Shown: one piece after another, positions 25,170 through 34,632 of the stretch | Position numbering within the stretch: position 1 is the first letter of the stretch | Layout: the number at the start of each line of letters is the position of its first letter | Source: Loktanella sp. PT4BL | GTDB lineage: Bacteria; Pseudomonadota; Alphaproteobacteria; Rhodobacterales; Rhodobacteraceae | Direction: 5' to 3' | DNA length: 64,000 bases | Assembly: GCF_003201935.1 (NCBI RefSeq) | Contig: NZ_QJJL01000003.1 | Coordinates: 682,001 to 746,000 of the forward strand | Program-made: the position numbers and the translations under genes | The notes under the pieces: generated by a model | Database searches by the model: none | What the model was told of the DNA's origin: nothing | What the model saw: only the letters and a program-made list of their open reading frames with translations

Positions 25170-26330
25170 ATGCCAAAGAAGAAAAAGATCGTCGTCAAAA
25201 TCGGTTCAAGTCTGCTTGCGAATGACGAAAACCTGACCCTGCGCTATGCCTTTATCAACGGTCTTCTCAGCGATCTGGCGCAACTGAAAAAAGACGGGCA
25301 CGATGTTATCCTGACGTCTTCGGGGTCGGTTGCTCTGGGCCTGAATATGGTTGGAAAACGCCCCGAAGATGCGGGCATTCTGGACAAACAGGCGGCCGCT
25401 GCCTGTGGGCAGCCACTGTTGATGAACGCCTACCGCCAGATCGCTTCAGAGCATAATATGGACGTGGCACAGATGCTTGTGACAGTCGATGACATGGAAG
25501 ATCGACGCCGCTTTCTGAACATCAAGAACACGATGCTGAGACTGTTCGAAAACGACATTCTGCCCATCATCAACGAGAACGATTCTGTCGCAACACGCGA
25601 CCTGCGCGTGGGTGATAATGACAGGCTGTCTGCCAAGGTTGCCCAGATGGTGGATGCGGATCTTCTGGTCATTCTGACCAGTGTCGAGGGCCTTTATGAC
25701 CGTGATCCGTCCGAACCAAATGCCAAGTTTATCGCGGAAATTGATGACGTCAGCGAACATCTGGAGTCGACAACAGCCATCAGCGCGCTGGGCAGCGGCG
25801 GTATGTTAACCAAGATGCAAGCGGCAAACATGGCCCAGAACGCGGGTGTCGAGACCATTATCGCCGAGGGCATCATTGAGCGCCCAATCTCGTCGGTTCT
25901 TGAAAACGAACGCCGCTTTACCCGTTGCCTTGTCACCGGCAAGACAGCGTCGCCGCTTATGGTCTGGCTGAGCAACAGATTGCAGGTCTCGGGCACTTTG
26001 GTGGTCCCGAATGCCGTCGCTGCTGCTGTTGTTGCAGGGGATTGCGGTATCGGTCGGCAGGATGTGCTCTCAATTCAGGGTGATTTCACAAAGGGTGATG
26101 TGCTGCATGTCTACGATGAGGACGGTGCAGAGGTGGCGCGCGGGCTGACAAACTTTTCCTCGGAAGAGACGATGCTCATGGCGCGACACGTCGACATGAA
26201 TGTCGAAGACCTGATCGGCTATAAGACCAAAAGTGACGTGATCGGTGTCGAGAACCTGCTGGTTCTTGAGGATAACCATCTGCCACTTGATGCGCCCGAA
26301 GATGAACTCAAACTGGTCATTCCCGCATAG
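25170..26330 (+). CDS. proB: Glutamate 5-kinase (ProB) with PUA domain
   Basis: 386 aa. The amino-acid kinase domain (IVVKIGSSLLA, VILTSSGSVALGL, INENDSVATRDLRVGDNDRLSAKVAQMVDADLLVILTSVEGLYDRDP, GSGGMLTKMQAA) is followed by a C-terminal PUA domain (GIGRQDVLSIQGDFTKGDVLHVYDEDG). A very strong CCGGAGG site fixes the start at 25170. It catalyses the committed, usually proline-inhibited step. The gene is divergent from proC-proA, unlike the usual alphaproteobacterial obg-proB-proA arrangement, so it may be a second, osmolyte-type set. Confidence 0.93.
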   Translation: MPKKKKIVVKIGSSLLANDENLTLRYAFINGLLSDLAQLKKDGHDVILTSSGSVALGLNMVGKRPEDAGILDKQAAAACGQPLLMNAYRQIASEHNMDVAQMLVTVDDMEDRRRFLNIKNTMLRLFENDILPIINENDSVATRDLRVGDNDRLSAKVAQMVDADLLVILTSVEGLYDRDPSEPNAKFIAEIDDVSEHLESTTAISALGSGGMLTKMQAANMAQNAGVETIIAEGIIERPISSVLENERRFTRCLVTGKTASPLMVWLSNRLQVSGTLVVPNAVAAAVVAGDCGIGRQDVLSIQGDFTKGDVLHVYDEDGAEVARGLTNFSSEETMLMARHVDMNVEDLIGYKTKSDVIGVENLLVLEDNHLPLDAPEDELKLVIPA

Positions 26331-26400
26331 ATCACTCGCGGCGGTGCGTGGCCGGTTCCAATGATTTCATTGTCTTCATTGCGTTGAAAAATCGGGCGAA

Positions 26401-26426
26401 AAAACGGGCCCCGTAGGGCCCGTTTT
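26401..26426. terminator. Bidirectional terminator between proB and the PstS/OmpA gene
   Basis: An 11-base stem AAAACGGGCCC / GGGCCCGTTTT with a four-base CGTA loop is followed by T-rich sequence on the plus strand and T-rich sequence on the minus strand. It lies between two convergent genes and suits both. Confidence 0.85.
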
Positions 26427-26478
26427 GTTTTCTTATGCGAGGATACGGGCAACTGGTGCCCGCATCGCTGCGCAGGTT

Positions 26479-28077
26479 TTAGCTCTCTTGTGTCTTGGAG
26501 ACCCATACTTCAACACGGCGGTTGATCGCACGGCCACGCTCGGTCACGTTACAGGCGGATGGTGCAATCTCACCAAATCCTGTTGTGGACATCGTGACGT
26601 TGTTCAGGCGGTCACCGGCAACAGCGCGGACTTCTTCCAATACGGCTTCTGCACGCTGCATCGCAAGCTGGCGGTTGCCTTCGAATGCACCAACATCATC
26701 GGTAAAGCCGACAAATGTCAGTTCTGTGCCCGCAGGTGCGTCTTCGAGGTAATCGATCAAACGCTCCATGTCCAAGCGACCGCGTTCATCGATACGGGAT
26801 GACCCTGTGCGGAAACGGAATGTTGTAGAAAGACGGTCGTAGTTGTCCATCTGCTCAAGCATGTCACCGATCACTTCACCTTCGAAGCCGATGTCGTAGC
26901 GGGTCATTTCGTTCGTCAGTGCCGCACGGCGTGCATCGCCTTCGGCCTGGCTGCGGCGCAGGATGCCGAGGTCAATGAAGCCCGACTTACCGATAACGCT
27001 GTCTGCCTCGCTGGAGATTGCGAAGTCCAGGAACTGCTGGGCCTTCTCGTCAAGATTGTCGGCACGGTTGTACAGGTACATACGACGGCCAAGCTCATAC
27101 TCTTCCGTTTTGGCAGAGAACGCATCCGGCGTGTTTGCAATGCCGCATTCGTTGACCAGTGTCACCGGCTTGGCGCCACGCTGGAACGCATAGCCAAGAT
27201 AGCCGATGGCATTCGTGTCGTGGAACAGAACGTTGGAAACGGTCTGGTCGTCAGGTGAAATGGCCTGTGGGCGGAAGTTTGGGCGCTCTTCACCAAACAG
27301 GTACGACATGAAGTAGTCATGACCTGCGGAATCTTCGTCCTGTGCGATCACTGTGATGCGCTTGTTCGGACCACCAACCTGGGACCAGTTTGTGATCTGA
27401 CCCGAGAAAATGCCCTGAAGCTGCGCCTGTGTCAGCGTCTGGACCGGGTTTGAAGCATGTGTTGCAACAACCATACTATCGACGGCGATGATGCGCTCCT
27501 GCTCGGGGCTTACCATGCTGCCTGCACCGTCCGCACGCAGTGCGCGGGCTTCGTCTTGTGTGATCCGGCGGGATGTCATGCCGATCATTGCGCTACGATC
27601 AAGCAGGGATTCAAATGCGTTGTTGTCATTGGTGGACGACACAAGGAATGTCCCGATCTCGTCACCAAAACCACCGTCATCAATCAGTGTCGCCAGCGAT
27701 TCACCAGCAGAGGGGTTGGTGATTTCGGCTTCTGCATCAAGGGATGCAGCAAAACCTGTCATCAGCAATGGCATCATACCAAGGCCGACCGAGTCCGCGC
27801 CGACAATGGCGACATCTGCCGTGACATCGTCGAATGTCGGGCAGGCAGCGCCTTCACAAATCACGCTGCGTGCTGAAATCCGCAGGTCACCAAGTGATGT
27901 CCGGATAATATATGTGTCGTTTGCGAATTCTACGAATTCACCGACCAGATCGATCGTGCCGTCTGTCGACTTCAGGCTGATCTGGTCTGCCGCACCTGCG
28001 ACAGGGAACATAAGTCCCGATACCAAAGCGACAGCTGCCGCCGAGGTCTTAAGTTGGTTCTTGAGATCGTAAGCCAA
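26479..28077 (-). CDS. PstS-like substrate-binding protein fused to an OmpA domain
   Basis: 532 aa with a TTG start backed by GAGGAG and a Sec signal peptide (residues 1-29, cleaved near AGAADQ). Residues about 90-370 are a PstS-like type II binding fold (IVGADSVGLGMMPLLM, MTSRRITQDEARAL, FSGQITNWSQVGG, GHDYFMSYLFG, TNAIGYLGYAF). Residues about 410-530 are an OmpA peptidoglycan-binding domain (FRTGSSRIDERGRLDMERLIDYLED, ending RAINRRVEVWV). The product should be a periplasmic binder of phosphate or a related anion tethered to the cell wall. No permease genes are adjacent. It stands alone between a terminator and a long spacer. Confidence 0.85.
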   Translation of the reverse strand: MAYDLKNQLKTSAAAVALVSGLMFPVAGAADQISLKSTDGTIDLVGEFVEFANDTYIIRTSLGDLRISARSVICEGAACPTFDDVTADVAIVGADSVGLGMMPLLMTGFAASLDAEAEITNPSAGESLATLIDDGGFGDEIGTFLVSSTNDNNAFESLLDRSAMIGMTSRRITQDEARALRADGAGSMVSPEQERIIAVDSMVVATHASNPVQTLTQAQLQGIFSGQITNWSQVGGPNKRITVIAQDEDSAGHDYFMSYLFGEERPNFRPQAISPDDQTVSNVLFHDTNAIGYLGYAFQRGAKPVTLVNECGIANTPDAFSAKTEEYELGRRMYLYNRADNLDEKAQQFLDFAISSEADSVIGKSGFIDLGILRRSQAEGDARRAALTNEMTRYDIGFEGEVIGDMLEQMDNYDRLSTTFRFRTGSSRIDERGRLDMERLIDYLEDAPAGTELTFVGFTDDVGAFEGNRQLAMQRAEAVLEEVRAVAGDRLNNVTMSTTGFGEIAPSACNVTERGRAINRRVEVWVSKTQES

Positions 28078-28770
28078 TGCTGTTTCTCCTCTTTAAATCT
28101 CTTGCCCCGGCTCAGACCATTCAAAAAGCCAAAGCCACTGTGATGGATGGGCGCACCCTTCTCGTGTCCTTCATCTGATCCAGAAACAAACAGCCGATTT
28201 GGATCAATTTGTGTCCAAATCTTGTTTCTTTGTTAGTTTTTTTAAGCCTGTTGGCGTGGCACTTCACTGTGTTTGCTGTGCTTTGGAAGCCTTGGCGCCG
28301 TGGGTGTGATTGGTTGTTCAAAGACGCAAACGGGCTTGGCCTCCGCGCATGGTTTGGTTTGGCGCCTATGCGGAGCGGTCGCAGAGATGTGACAAAATAG
28401 AACGCTTTAACAACGGTTTATGCGGACTGCGATTGTGGGTTTTCTGGCTGCAGATCGCGGTACAACAGGGGTGATAGGGTCATGCGGGCAAGGGCTGTGT
28501 GTTACCGCTAACTCTGCATTATCTGTCTTTGAAAGGGCCCTGATTGACGTGGAACATGGCGTTGATCACAGATCATTTAGTATGCGCGCTGGGCTGGCTT
28601 TTATCTTTTTGGCGTGAAATCGCGTGTGGTATGGGCCCCGTAGGGACCCGAAATCCCATTTTTTGAGCGGTTCCGGGCAGAGTTTGTCACAATTGACGGC
28701 AATATGAGGCTGGTTCTTCTGTCAGATTGTCAGTTTCAGTTTCAGTTTGCGCTGCGGACGCGTAACTGCG
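28078..28770. other. 693-bp spacer without a convincing gene
   Basis: Short frames here have no ribosome sites or family features. Visible elements are the leader of the PstS/OmpA gene next to 28078, an imperfect GC hairpin GGGCCCCGTAGGGACCC at about 28632-28648 similar to the proB terminator core, and three tandem CAGTTT hexamers at 28731-28748. I see no tRNA or riboswitch. Confidence 0.6.
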
Positions 28771-30087
28771 CTACGATGTCTTTGATGTTCTGCCGATGAC
28801 CGCATCGATTTCACGCAGGGTGCGTTCGCTTGCGCCAACATGCTGGGCAAGGAAGGTGTCTATCTGGGCGGTCTGGTTCGCAAGTGGTACATTCAGCGCC
28901 TCGATGAGCGCGTCCTGATCGGCCACGCTCATCGCAACCCCCGCTGCTGCGGCTTCAGTAAAGGGAAATTCGATCGGCCAGACCCAAGGACCTGTCAGAA
29001 CCGGCTTTTTCAGCAAGAGCGGCTCGATAATATTGTGCGCCCCGCGTGGCGTGAAGCCGCCGCCAACGATCACGCGGTCAGCGAGCGACAGGTAAAAGAA
29101 CATCTCGCCCAGACTATCGCCCAGCAAAACGTCTTGATCGCCCAAGGTCGTGACGGGCCGCAAGGCCGCATCCAGCACATCGCTGCGCCTGCAAACCGAC
29201 AGCCCGGCATTCTGCAACTTCGCGGCGACCGCATCAAACCTTTCGGGCGCACGTGGCACGTAGATGAAAAACGGTGCTGGCCTGCCTGCGGCGCGGCAGG
29301 TTGCAGTGTGCTGCGACAGCACCGCGACATAAAGATCCTCTTCGCCTTCAACCCCGCTGGCAATCGCCACGATCTCGCGCTCCGGCGCGAGGGCAGGGCG
29401 CAACTCTTGCGCTGCCGCTATCAGCGCCGGCGAGACCGGCTGATCAAAACGCAATTCGCCCGTGACCTTCACATTCTTCAAGCCCACCAAGGTAAACCGC
29501 TCTGCCTGACCTTGGGACTTTACAAAGGCACCGGCGAAGGCTGCGATACACCATCGCCGGAACGGAAGCCACTTGCGGTCACGCGCGAACGGGCCGGGGG
29601 CGTATTGCGCGTTGCACATATAGAGCGGCACGCCGGCGGCGCGCGCAGCATAGATCATGGCAGGCCAGACCTCGACCTCAAGGGGCAAGCCGATTTGCGG
29701 CTGACACGCCCGAAAGAAGCGACGGTAACACCACAGCATGTCAAAAGGGGCCCAAACGACGGCCAACTGCCCCGAGGCAATTTCAGCAGCGAACTGGCGG
29801 GTCGAGTCGCGGCGGCCTGCCGGCGTGAAGTGGGTCAGGACCACTTTGTCCCCGCGTGTAAGGATACGCCGGATCAGCGCAATGGCAGAGCGTGTCTCAC
29901 CGATGCTGACGGCATGCAGCCAGATGGCCTGTTGCGGCAGAGGGGAACTGTAGAACCCGAAGCGCTCGGACAGTTGCCCGGTGTAATCAGGGTCCCGCCG
30001 CCCCCTGCGCCACAGATAGAGCAGGACAAACGGCAAGAGCAGGGTCCAAAGCAACCGGTAGAAGACCATAAAAAGCGTGAGTTTCAT
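28771..30087 (-). CDS. waaA: 3-deoxy-D-manno-octulosonic acid (Kdo) transferase
   Basis: 438 aa. Transfers Kdo to lipid A at the inner membrane. An N-terminal membrane anchor (MVFYRLLWTLLLPFVLLYLWRRGRRDPDYTGQLSERFG) precedes two GT-B lobes. Markers are WLHAVSIGETRSA, the catalytic glutamate region LPLEVEVWPAMI, SQGQAERF and the C-terminal GGGFTPRGAHNIIEPLLLKKPVLTGP. I use the ATG at 30087, where similarity begins; an in-frame ATG at 30168 is possible. The DUF808 gene lies upstream in the same direction, 113 bp from this start (33 bp from the alternative start at 30168). Confidence 0.92.
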   Translation of the reverse strand: MKLTLFMVFYRLLWTLLLPFVLLYLWRRGRRDPDYTGQLSERFGFYSSPLPQQAIWLHAVSIGETRSAIALIRRILTRGDKVVLTHFTPAGRRDSTRQFAAEIASGQLAVVWAPFDMLWCYRRFFRACQPQIGLPLEVEVWPAMIYAARAAGVPLYMCNAQYAPGPFARDRKWLPFRRWCIAAFAGAFVKSQGQAERFTLVGLKNVKVTGELRFDQPVSPALIAAAQELRPALAPEREIVAIASGVEGEEDLYVAVLSQHTATCRAAGRPAPFFIYVPRAPERFDAVAAKLQNAGLSVCRRSDVLDAALRPVTTLGDQDVLLGDSLGEMFFYLSLADRVIVGGGFTPRGAHNIIEPLLLKKPVLTGPWVWPIEFPFTEAAAAGVAMSVADQDALIEALNVPLANQTAQIDTFLAQHVGASERTLREIDAVIGRTSKTS

Positions 30088-30200
30088 CTGTTCCAAGGCT
30101 TCCCATGTCACGCCAAATACGCGCTTAACCTTGGGAATAAGCCGATCAACGCGCCGCCAGCAACCCAAAATCGCGCGGGTGTGGCACGGTTTTCAATGCA

Positions 30201-31160
30201 TTAGGTCTTTTCAGGAAAGAGCCATGTCATTGTCGGCACCACCGCTTTCATGACAATGGGGATAAGCACAAAGCCTGCCGCCAGCCCGATGACCCCGTCT
30301 AGGCCCGCGGTCACAAACCATCGCAAGAACCCTTGTGCGGAACCGGCCGCGTCTGCCACCACCTGTGCGGCGTGTTTGATCATCTCATAGGGCACAGGCC
30401 AGCCAAGATCGCGGATCCCGTGCACAAGGATACTGCCGCCCACCCATAGCATCGCGACCGTTCCTATTGTTGCAATCACGATCATGAGCGTGGGCATTGA
30501 TTTCACGATCCCGCGTCCAACCGCCCGCGTCAGGGAAAGCCGGCCCTGCGCACTCAGCAACATCCCGAAGTCATCTGCTTTCACCAGCAGTGCCACCGCG
30601 CCATAGACAAGTGCCGTGATACCAATCGCGACCGCTGCCAGTGCGGCCGCCTGAATCCAGAAGGTATCAATGTCGATCTGCGAAAGTGAAATCGTCATGA
30701 TTTCGGCAGACAGGATAAAGTCCGTCTTGATGGCCCCTTTGACCCGCTGCTCTTCCAGATGCGCCGCATCCAGCGTCTTTGCCTGCTGGGGGCCGTGCTC
30801 TTTGTGCGGCGCGAAGAGGTGCCAGACTTTCTCGGCCCCTTCAAAACACAAATACGCACCACCGAGCATCAAGAGCGGTGTCAGGAGCCACGGTGCAAAT
30901 GCCTGCAACAGCAGCGCCGCCGGTAACAGGATGACCAGCTTGTTGAAAAAAGACGCGCGTGCGATTTTCCAGACGATCGGTAATTCGCGGGCCGCTGGCA
31001 GGCCGGTGACATATTTTGGTGTCACGGCGGCATCATCAATGACAACACCTGCGGCTTTCATGCCGGCCTTGCTGGCTTGTGCTGCGACATCGTCAAGCTG
31101 GGTGGCCGCGAGTTTGGCAATCGCGGCGACATCGTCCAGTAGGGCCAGTAGTCCGCTCAT
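30201..31160 (-). CDS. DUF808 family inner-membrane protein (YedI-like)
   Basis: 319 aa with about six membrane helices. The family start is MSGLLALLDDVAAIAKLAA, followed by SKAGMKAAGVVIDDAAVTPKYVTGLPAARELPIVWKIARAS and GGAYLCFEGAEKVWH. Full length, with function unknown across the family. It sits between the SGNH esterase gene and waaA on the minus strand. A 104-bp gap separates it from the esterase gene. Confidence 0.9.
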   Translation of the reverse strand: MSGLLALLDDVAAIAKLAATQLDDVAAQASKAGMKAAGVVIDDAAVTPKYVTGLPAARELPIVWKIARASFFNKLVILLPAALLLQAFAPWLLTPLLMLGGAYLCFEGAEKVWHLFAPHKEHGPQQAKTLDAAHLEEQRVKGAIKTDFILSAEIMTISLSQIDIDTFWIQAAALAAVAIGITALVYGAVALLVKADDFGMLLSAQGRLSLTRAVGRGIVKSMPTLMIVIATIGTVAMLWVGGSILVHGIRDLGWPVPYEMIKHAAQVVADAAGSAQGFLRWFVTAGLDGVIGLAAGFVLIPIVMKAVVPTMTWLFPEKT

Positions 31161-31264
31161 GAAAAATCGCCTTGGTTCTGCAAATCAATTGACGGCGGCG
31201 TTCAAACACCGGCCAGAGCGTCCATGATGTCTGAGCCGTGGCCATACTTCAAGCCAGGTCAGCT

Positions 31265-31984
31265 TCAGGTCTTATGCAGTTGCCGGATATCGCGACGGAT
31301 TGCACGATAGACCTTTCGGCCCCACTCGGAATAGATCTTTGGCCCTGGATGAAAGCCGTCAGGGCTCATTTTTGTCACGTCGGGTTCAAAATCCATTTCG
31401 ACAAACCGGCACCCGGCGCGGTCAGCGACAAGTGTGCGCAGTGCCTGATCAAAGCGTGTAGCTTGCGCGCCCAAGACCCAGCGCAGCGGTTGTGGCAGCA
31501 AAGGGAAATACCGGATCGGCGGAATGCCGGACACGCAGATCACATCGGCCTCAAACCTGTCTTCGATCAGATCGAGCAGTGTTGAAAAACTTCGTAGCCA
31601 TTTGGCAAGAGGCACGCGTGAGGTAATGTCATTCACGCCCAGTGATACCGACACCACATCAAATTTCTCAGGCGCATGCTGCTGTAGCCGCGCGATCGTT
31701 TCGGCTGTTGTCGCGCCTGTCTTGGCGTCGACTGACCAATAGACCGTGTTGGTCTGGGATAGCCGTTTGCGCATATGCCCCAAGAGCGCCTCTTCCTGAT
31801 GCGATGTCCCGACGCCGACTGCGGAACTGTCACCGATGATCAAAAGACGCAGGTCGGGTCCCTGTCCGCTGACACCATGCCGCCGCCCCGAAGGATCATC
31901 CAGATGCAGGGCCGACCGACGCACAAGAGCGCCTTGGACAACAAGGACAGGAAACAGCAGAGTACGCGCAGCAAGGTCCAACAT
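31265..31984 (-). CDS. SGNH/GDSL-family esterase
   Basis: 239 aa. Block I is LIIGDSSAVGVGTSHQE with the nucleophile serine, block III is VSLGVNDITS with the asparagine, and block V is PDGFHPGPKIYSEWG with the Asp-x-x-His pair. The N-terminus has a hydrophobic stretch (LLFPVLVVQGALV) that may be a signal anchor. GGAGG before the ATG at 31984 fixes the start; a TTG 12 bases earlier is part of that site. Substrate unknown; relatives de-esterify lipids, sugars or peptidoglycan. Confidence 0.85.
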   Translation of the reverse strand: MLDLAARTLLFPVLVVQGALVRRSALHLDDPSGRRHGVSGQGPDLRLLIIGDSSAVGVGTSHQEEALLGHMRKRLSQTNTVYWSVDAKTGATTAETIARLQQHAPEKFDVVSVSLGVNDITSRVPLAKWLRSFSTLLDLIEDRFEADVICVSGIPPIRYFPLLPQPLRWVLGAQATRFDQALRTLVADRAGCRFVEMDFEPDVTKMSPDGFHPGPKIYSEWGRKVYRAIRRDIRQLHKT

Positions 31985-32335
31985 CTCAGCCTCCAAACGA
32001 GAGGTTTCGCGTCAAATGTGCAATGGAGATGCCCCGTGTGCGGCTTATCCTCCATCAACGCGCCTGTGACGCGAAAGCAAAATTGTTATCACTATCTTTC
32101 TAGTTAGGTCACATCGGGCATTTTCAAAGGGCTGCCGTGTTTACGCGGTGATGCCCGGTGACAAGATTAGGGCCGTTGGCCGCGCAGCGATTGATCATTG
32201 TCAAATCCGGGTGCCTGCGTCGCGATAGATTTGACGTCATTGATATGCGTTCATAATCATGCTCGAAAAATGCGACCACTGTATTGGTGGGGATCCTTGG
32301 TGCGCAAAGATGAAAACACAAAAGGACACGACAAA

Positions 32336-32770
32336 ATGCAAGACGCCGTCAAACTGACCTGTCTCTCTTGCGGGCAGACGAACAGGGTGCCAACGGCAAA
32401 GCGCGGGGCAGGGCCCAAATGTGCGAAATGCAGCGCAGCGCTGCTGGATGGAACAGTCGCCGAGTTGGGTATGCCACTCCACGACAAGGCAGTGCGCACC
32501 GATGAACTACCATTGATTGTCGACTACTGGGCGCCTTGGTGCGGGCCCTGCAAGATGATGGCCCCCGAATTCGCCAAGGCATCTGACACGCTGCGCACAA
32601 ATGTGCGTTTTGCAAAGATTGATACCGAGCAGTTTCCCGCTGTCTCGCAACGCCTGCAGATCAGGGGCATCCCTTTGCTAATCCTCTATGCCAAAGGCCG
32701 CGAAGTTGCGCGTTTGTCCGGTGCGCGGCCTGCGCAGGACATCGCAGATTTCGTGCGGCAGCATCTTTGA
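32336..32770 (+). CDS. trxC: Thioredoxin 2 (zinc-ribbon thioredoxin)
   Basis: 144 aa. The N-terminal zinc ribbon has cysteine pairs CLSC (9, 12) and CAKC (29, 32). The thioredoxin domain has active site WAPWCGPCKMMAPEF and the cis-proline GIPLL. TrxC is a cytoplasmic disulfide reductase often induced by oxidative stress. The start at 32336 has AAAGGA upstream; a longer in-frame reading from 32198 is not supported. Its 3' end is convergent with a frameshifted gene 30 bp away. Confidence 0.93.
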   Translation: MQDAVKLTCLSCGQTNRVPTAKRGAGPKCAKCSAALLDGTVAELGMPLHDKAVRTDELPLIVDYWAPWCGPCKMMAPEFAKASDTLRTNVRFAKIDTEQFPAVSQRLQIRGIPLLILYAKGREVARLSGARPAQDIADFVRQHL

Positions 32771-32800
32771 GCAAGACGCCTGCGCAAACGGCGTGGTGTT

Positions 32801-33174
32801 TCACTGCCAGCTGCGGATTGCATTTCCTGACGGCTTGGTGAAATACAGTGCCACCTCGCCAACTGTCGCCCATTCCGGCGCATCCAGGCCCGTGTGCCGC
32901 CACAATGCAATGAGTATCCAATTTCCACCAGATCCGGCGTATTGTTGGCCCCCTCATAAAACTGCGGTGTGAGGCCTTGGGTTTGGGGTGTCAGGTTGCG
33001 TGGCGGGGCCCCGGTGCGAATAGTGCGCATGCGCTGTGGTCTATTTGCAGACGCTGTTTCATCAGGGACACTGACGGCTGCAGCCTCGGGCTGGCAGCCT
33101 GAAAAAGCCATAAAAGAACCGCCAATAGCTGGGAGTGCTGCACGGCGCGAAAGAAGGATTTTTGTCTCAACCAT
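32801..33174 (-). pseudogene. Frameshifted small exported lipoprotein-like gene
   Basis: A reading frame from 33174 begins MVETKILLSRRAALPAIGGSF with a lipobox-like FSGC, then runs to FYEGAN. After a GGGGG run (minus strand; 32949-32953) the sensible continuation is in the -1 frame, giving GSGGNWILIALWRHTGLDA, PEWATVGEVALYFTKPSG and a TGA at 32801. The in-frame continuation is arginine-rich nonsense that overlaps trxC. The break fits loss of one G from a six-G run. It could be a real mutation, phase variation or a sequencing error. Function unknown. Confidence 0.7.
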
Positions 33175-33477
33175 TTGCGCGCCAGGCCCTGACAACCTGT
33201 GTCTGAAATATCCATGCGGTCAAAGGTAATCCCTCTCGATTAGGTCGCCTCTCACATACGCCTGAGCCATAAATCGTTTTCCGAGGACGGGTATCAGCAA
33301 CAGAGTCAGACTGAATATTTGGGCGACACGACCGACTGCTATTGCTAGGTGTGGCCAAGAGAAAATTGCAGTATTTCTGATCCAGAACGCCCTGATCACC
33401 ATTCCAGCCGATTAAATCTTGTGACGTTCACCCTAAGGAACCCGCGCCAGGCGTCATCCCCCAGTCGGGGGACAGTG
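33175..33477. other. 303-bp spacer
   Basis: No supported gene. It includes the leader of the frameshifted gene and a hairpin-like CCCCCAGTCGGGGG just downstream of the LuxR-type gene's stop (about 33460-33473), which could terminate that gene on the minus strand. Confidence 0.5.
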
Positions 33478-34632
33478 TTACTTAATCGGCGGCAGAATCT
33501 GAAAGACCCGCCAGATGAACGCCACCCGGTTCCTGCAGTTTGTTTTTGCCAAGACCGAACTGAACTGGCTCTTCACTGTTTCTGGCCCAACGCCGAGATG
33601 CTCTGCAATCGACGTATTCGAGAGCCCTTTCAGGACGAGATCGGCAACGCGGCATTCTGCTTTCGTCAGGCAGTAAAGCTCGGCAAGAACGTCGATATCG
33701 ATGTCTCGCGGCTGTGACGGGTCAACCAGCGTGACCAAAGCACCGGTGAAGTCTTTTTCTAACTCCATCTCGGCATCGCGAAGGGGGGAAATATATGCGA
33801 CGAGTGGCGTAGTTGCAGAACGCCTGCGGAGTTCGACTGTCGCACTTGCCTGATCGCTGTTGCCGTTTGCCGTAGCCGACGCACTGTAGATCTTGTGACC
33901 CAGTTCTGCGCGCAAGTCGGTATTGGTCGCAGCCAGTTTTCCCTGAGATCGGATCAGTCCGTCCTGCGCATCCAAAAAGGCGTTCGCAACTGAGTTGGCG
34001 ATAACAATATCGCCTCGGTCAGTCACAACCAGAATGCCTACCAGCATTTGGTCCAATACCGACAGCACTGCGTTGTAGCGCCTGCGCAGACCCTCGGTTA
34101 TCCGAAACACCTCGGCTGCTTTGGCGAGGTGCGGTGCGATTTGCGGGCCATAGGTGGACACCGTCGGCGGTATTTCCAAATCGCAGTGTCGCCCATATAG
34201 CAGGACGAGACCTCCCCAGTATCCCGGATCATTTGACAGGTTGATGAAGCCGCGTCGCAGAAAGCCGCCTTGCATGCCTATCATGATCTCGGGACGGGTC
34301 TTGTAGACGTCATTGATGGCCCAGATGTCACTGTAGAGGCTGACGGAATAGGCGGAAGTGTGATGAACGTATTTCCTGCCTTCAAGATCAAACTGGGAGT
34401 CGCGGCCCTCCAGTATCAACTGGTTGTACTGGTCTATCAGGTGCCCGAATTGGCGCAAACTCGCGCTTGCCTTATCCAACGAAAAATGGGCTCTTTCCGT
34501 CTGACACGCGCCATAGATGAGTGCAGCGTCAGCGTTCAGAAAGCGCTGGCAATTGTCTAAAGCGCGCACCCAATTCCGATCTGAAAGCGCCGCATCGTAA
34601 ATTGATAACAAGCATTCTCCAATGGTCGTCAT
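33478..34632 (-). CDS. Solo LuxR-type regulator with a PAS-like sensor region
   Basis: 384 aa. The C-terminus is a LuxR helix-turn-helix (LTKAECRVADLVLKGLSNTSIAEHLGVGPETVKSQFSSVLAKTNCRNRVAF). Residues about 185-310 resemble a PAS domain (VLDQMLVGILVVTDRGDIVIANSVANAFLD). The N-terminal 180 residues have no match I recognise and are not the acyl-homoserine-lactone-binding domain. No LuxI gene is nearby. The ribosome site before the ATG at 34632 is weak. It begins an AT-richer accessory stretch; targets are unknown, with the secreted protein at 35.6 kb and TadG as nearby possibilities. Confidence 0.8.
   Translation of the reverse strand: MTTIGECLLSIYDAALSDRNWVRALDNCQRFLNADAALIYGACQTERAHFSLDKASASLRQFGHLIDQYNQLILEGRDSQFDLEGRKYVHHTSAYSVSLYSDIWAINDVYKTRPEIMIGMQGGFLRRGFINLSNDPGYWGGLVLLYGRHCDLEIPPTVSTYGPQIAPHLAKAAEVFRITEGLRRRYNAVLSVLDQMLVGILVVTDRGDIVIANSVANAFLDAQDGLIRSQGKLAATNTDLRAELGHKIYSASATANGNSDQASATVELRRRSATTPLVAYISPLRDAEMELEKDFTGALVTLVDPSQPRDIDIDVLAELYCLTKAECRVADLVLKGLSNTSIAEHLGVGPETVKSQFSSVLAKTNCRNRVAFIWRVFQILPPIK

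Noticed and set aside
28731..28748. Three tandem CAGTTT repeats
   Set aside because: Too short and too few to be a CRISPR or a meaningful satellite; no array of spaced repeats occurs anywhere in the window.
28840..30204. A 454-codon plus-strand frame opposite waaA
   Set aside because: Shadow of the Kdo transferase; composition rich in R, Q and H with no motif.
32949..32953. Programmed -1 frameshift at the G run
   Set aside because: The sequence lacks a convincing X-XXY-YYZ slippery heptamer and downstream structure, so simple loss of one base is more likely.
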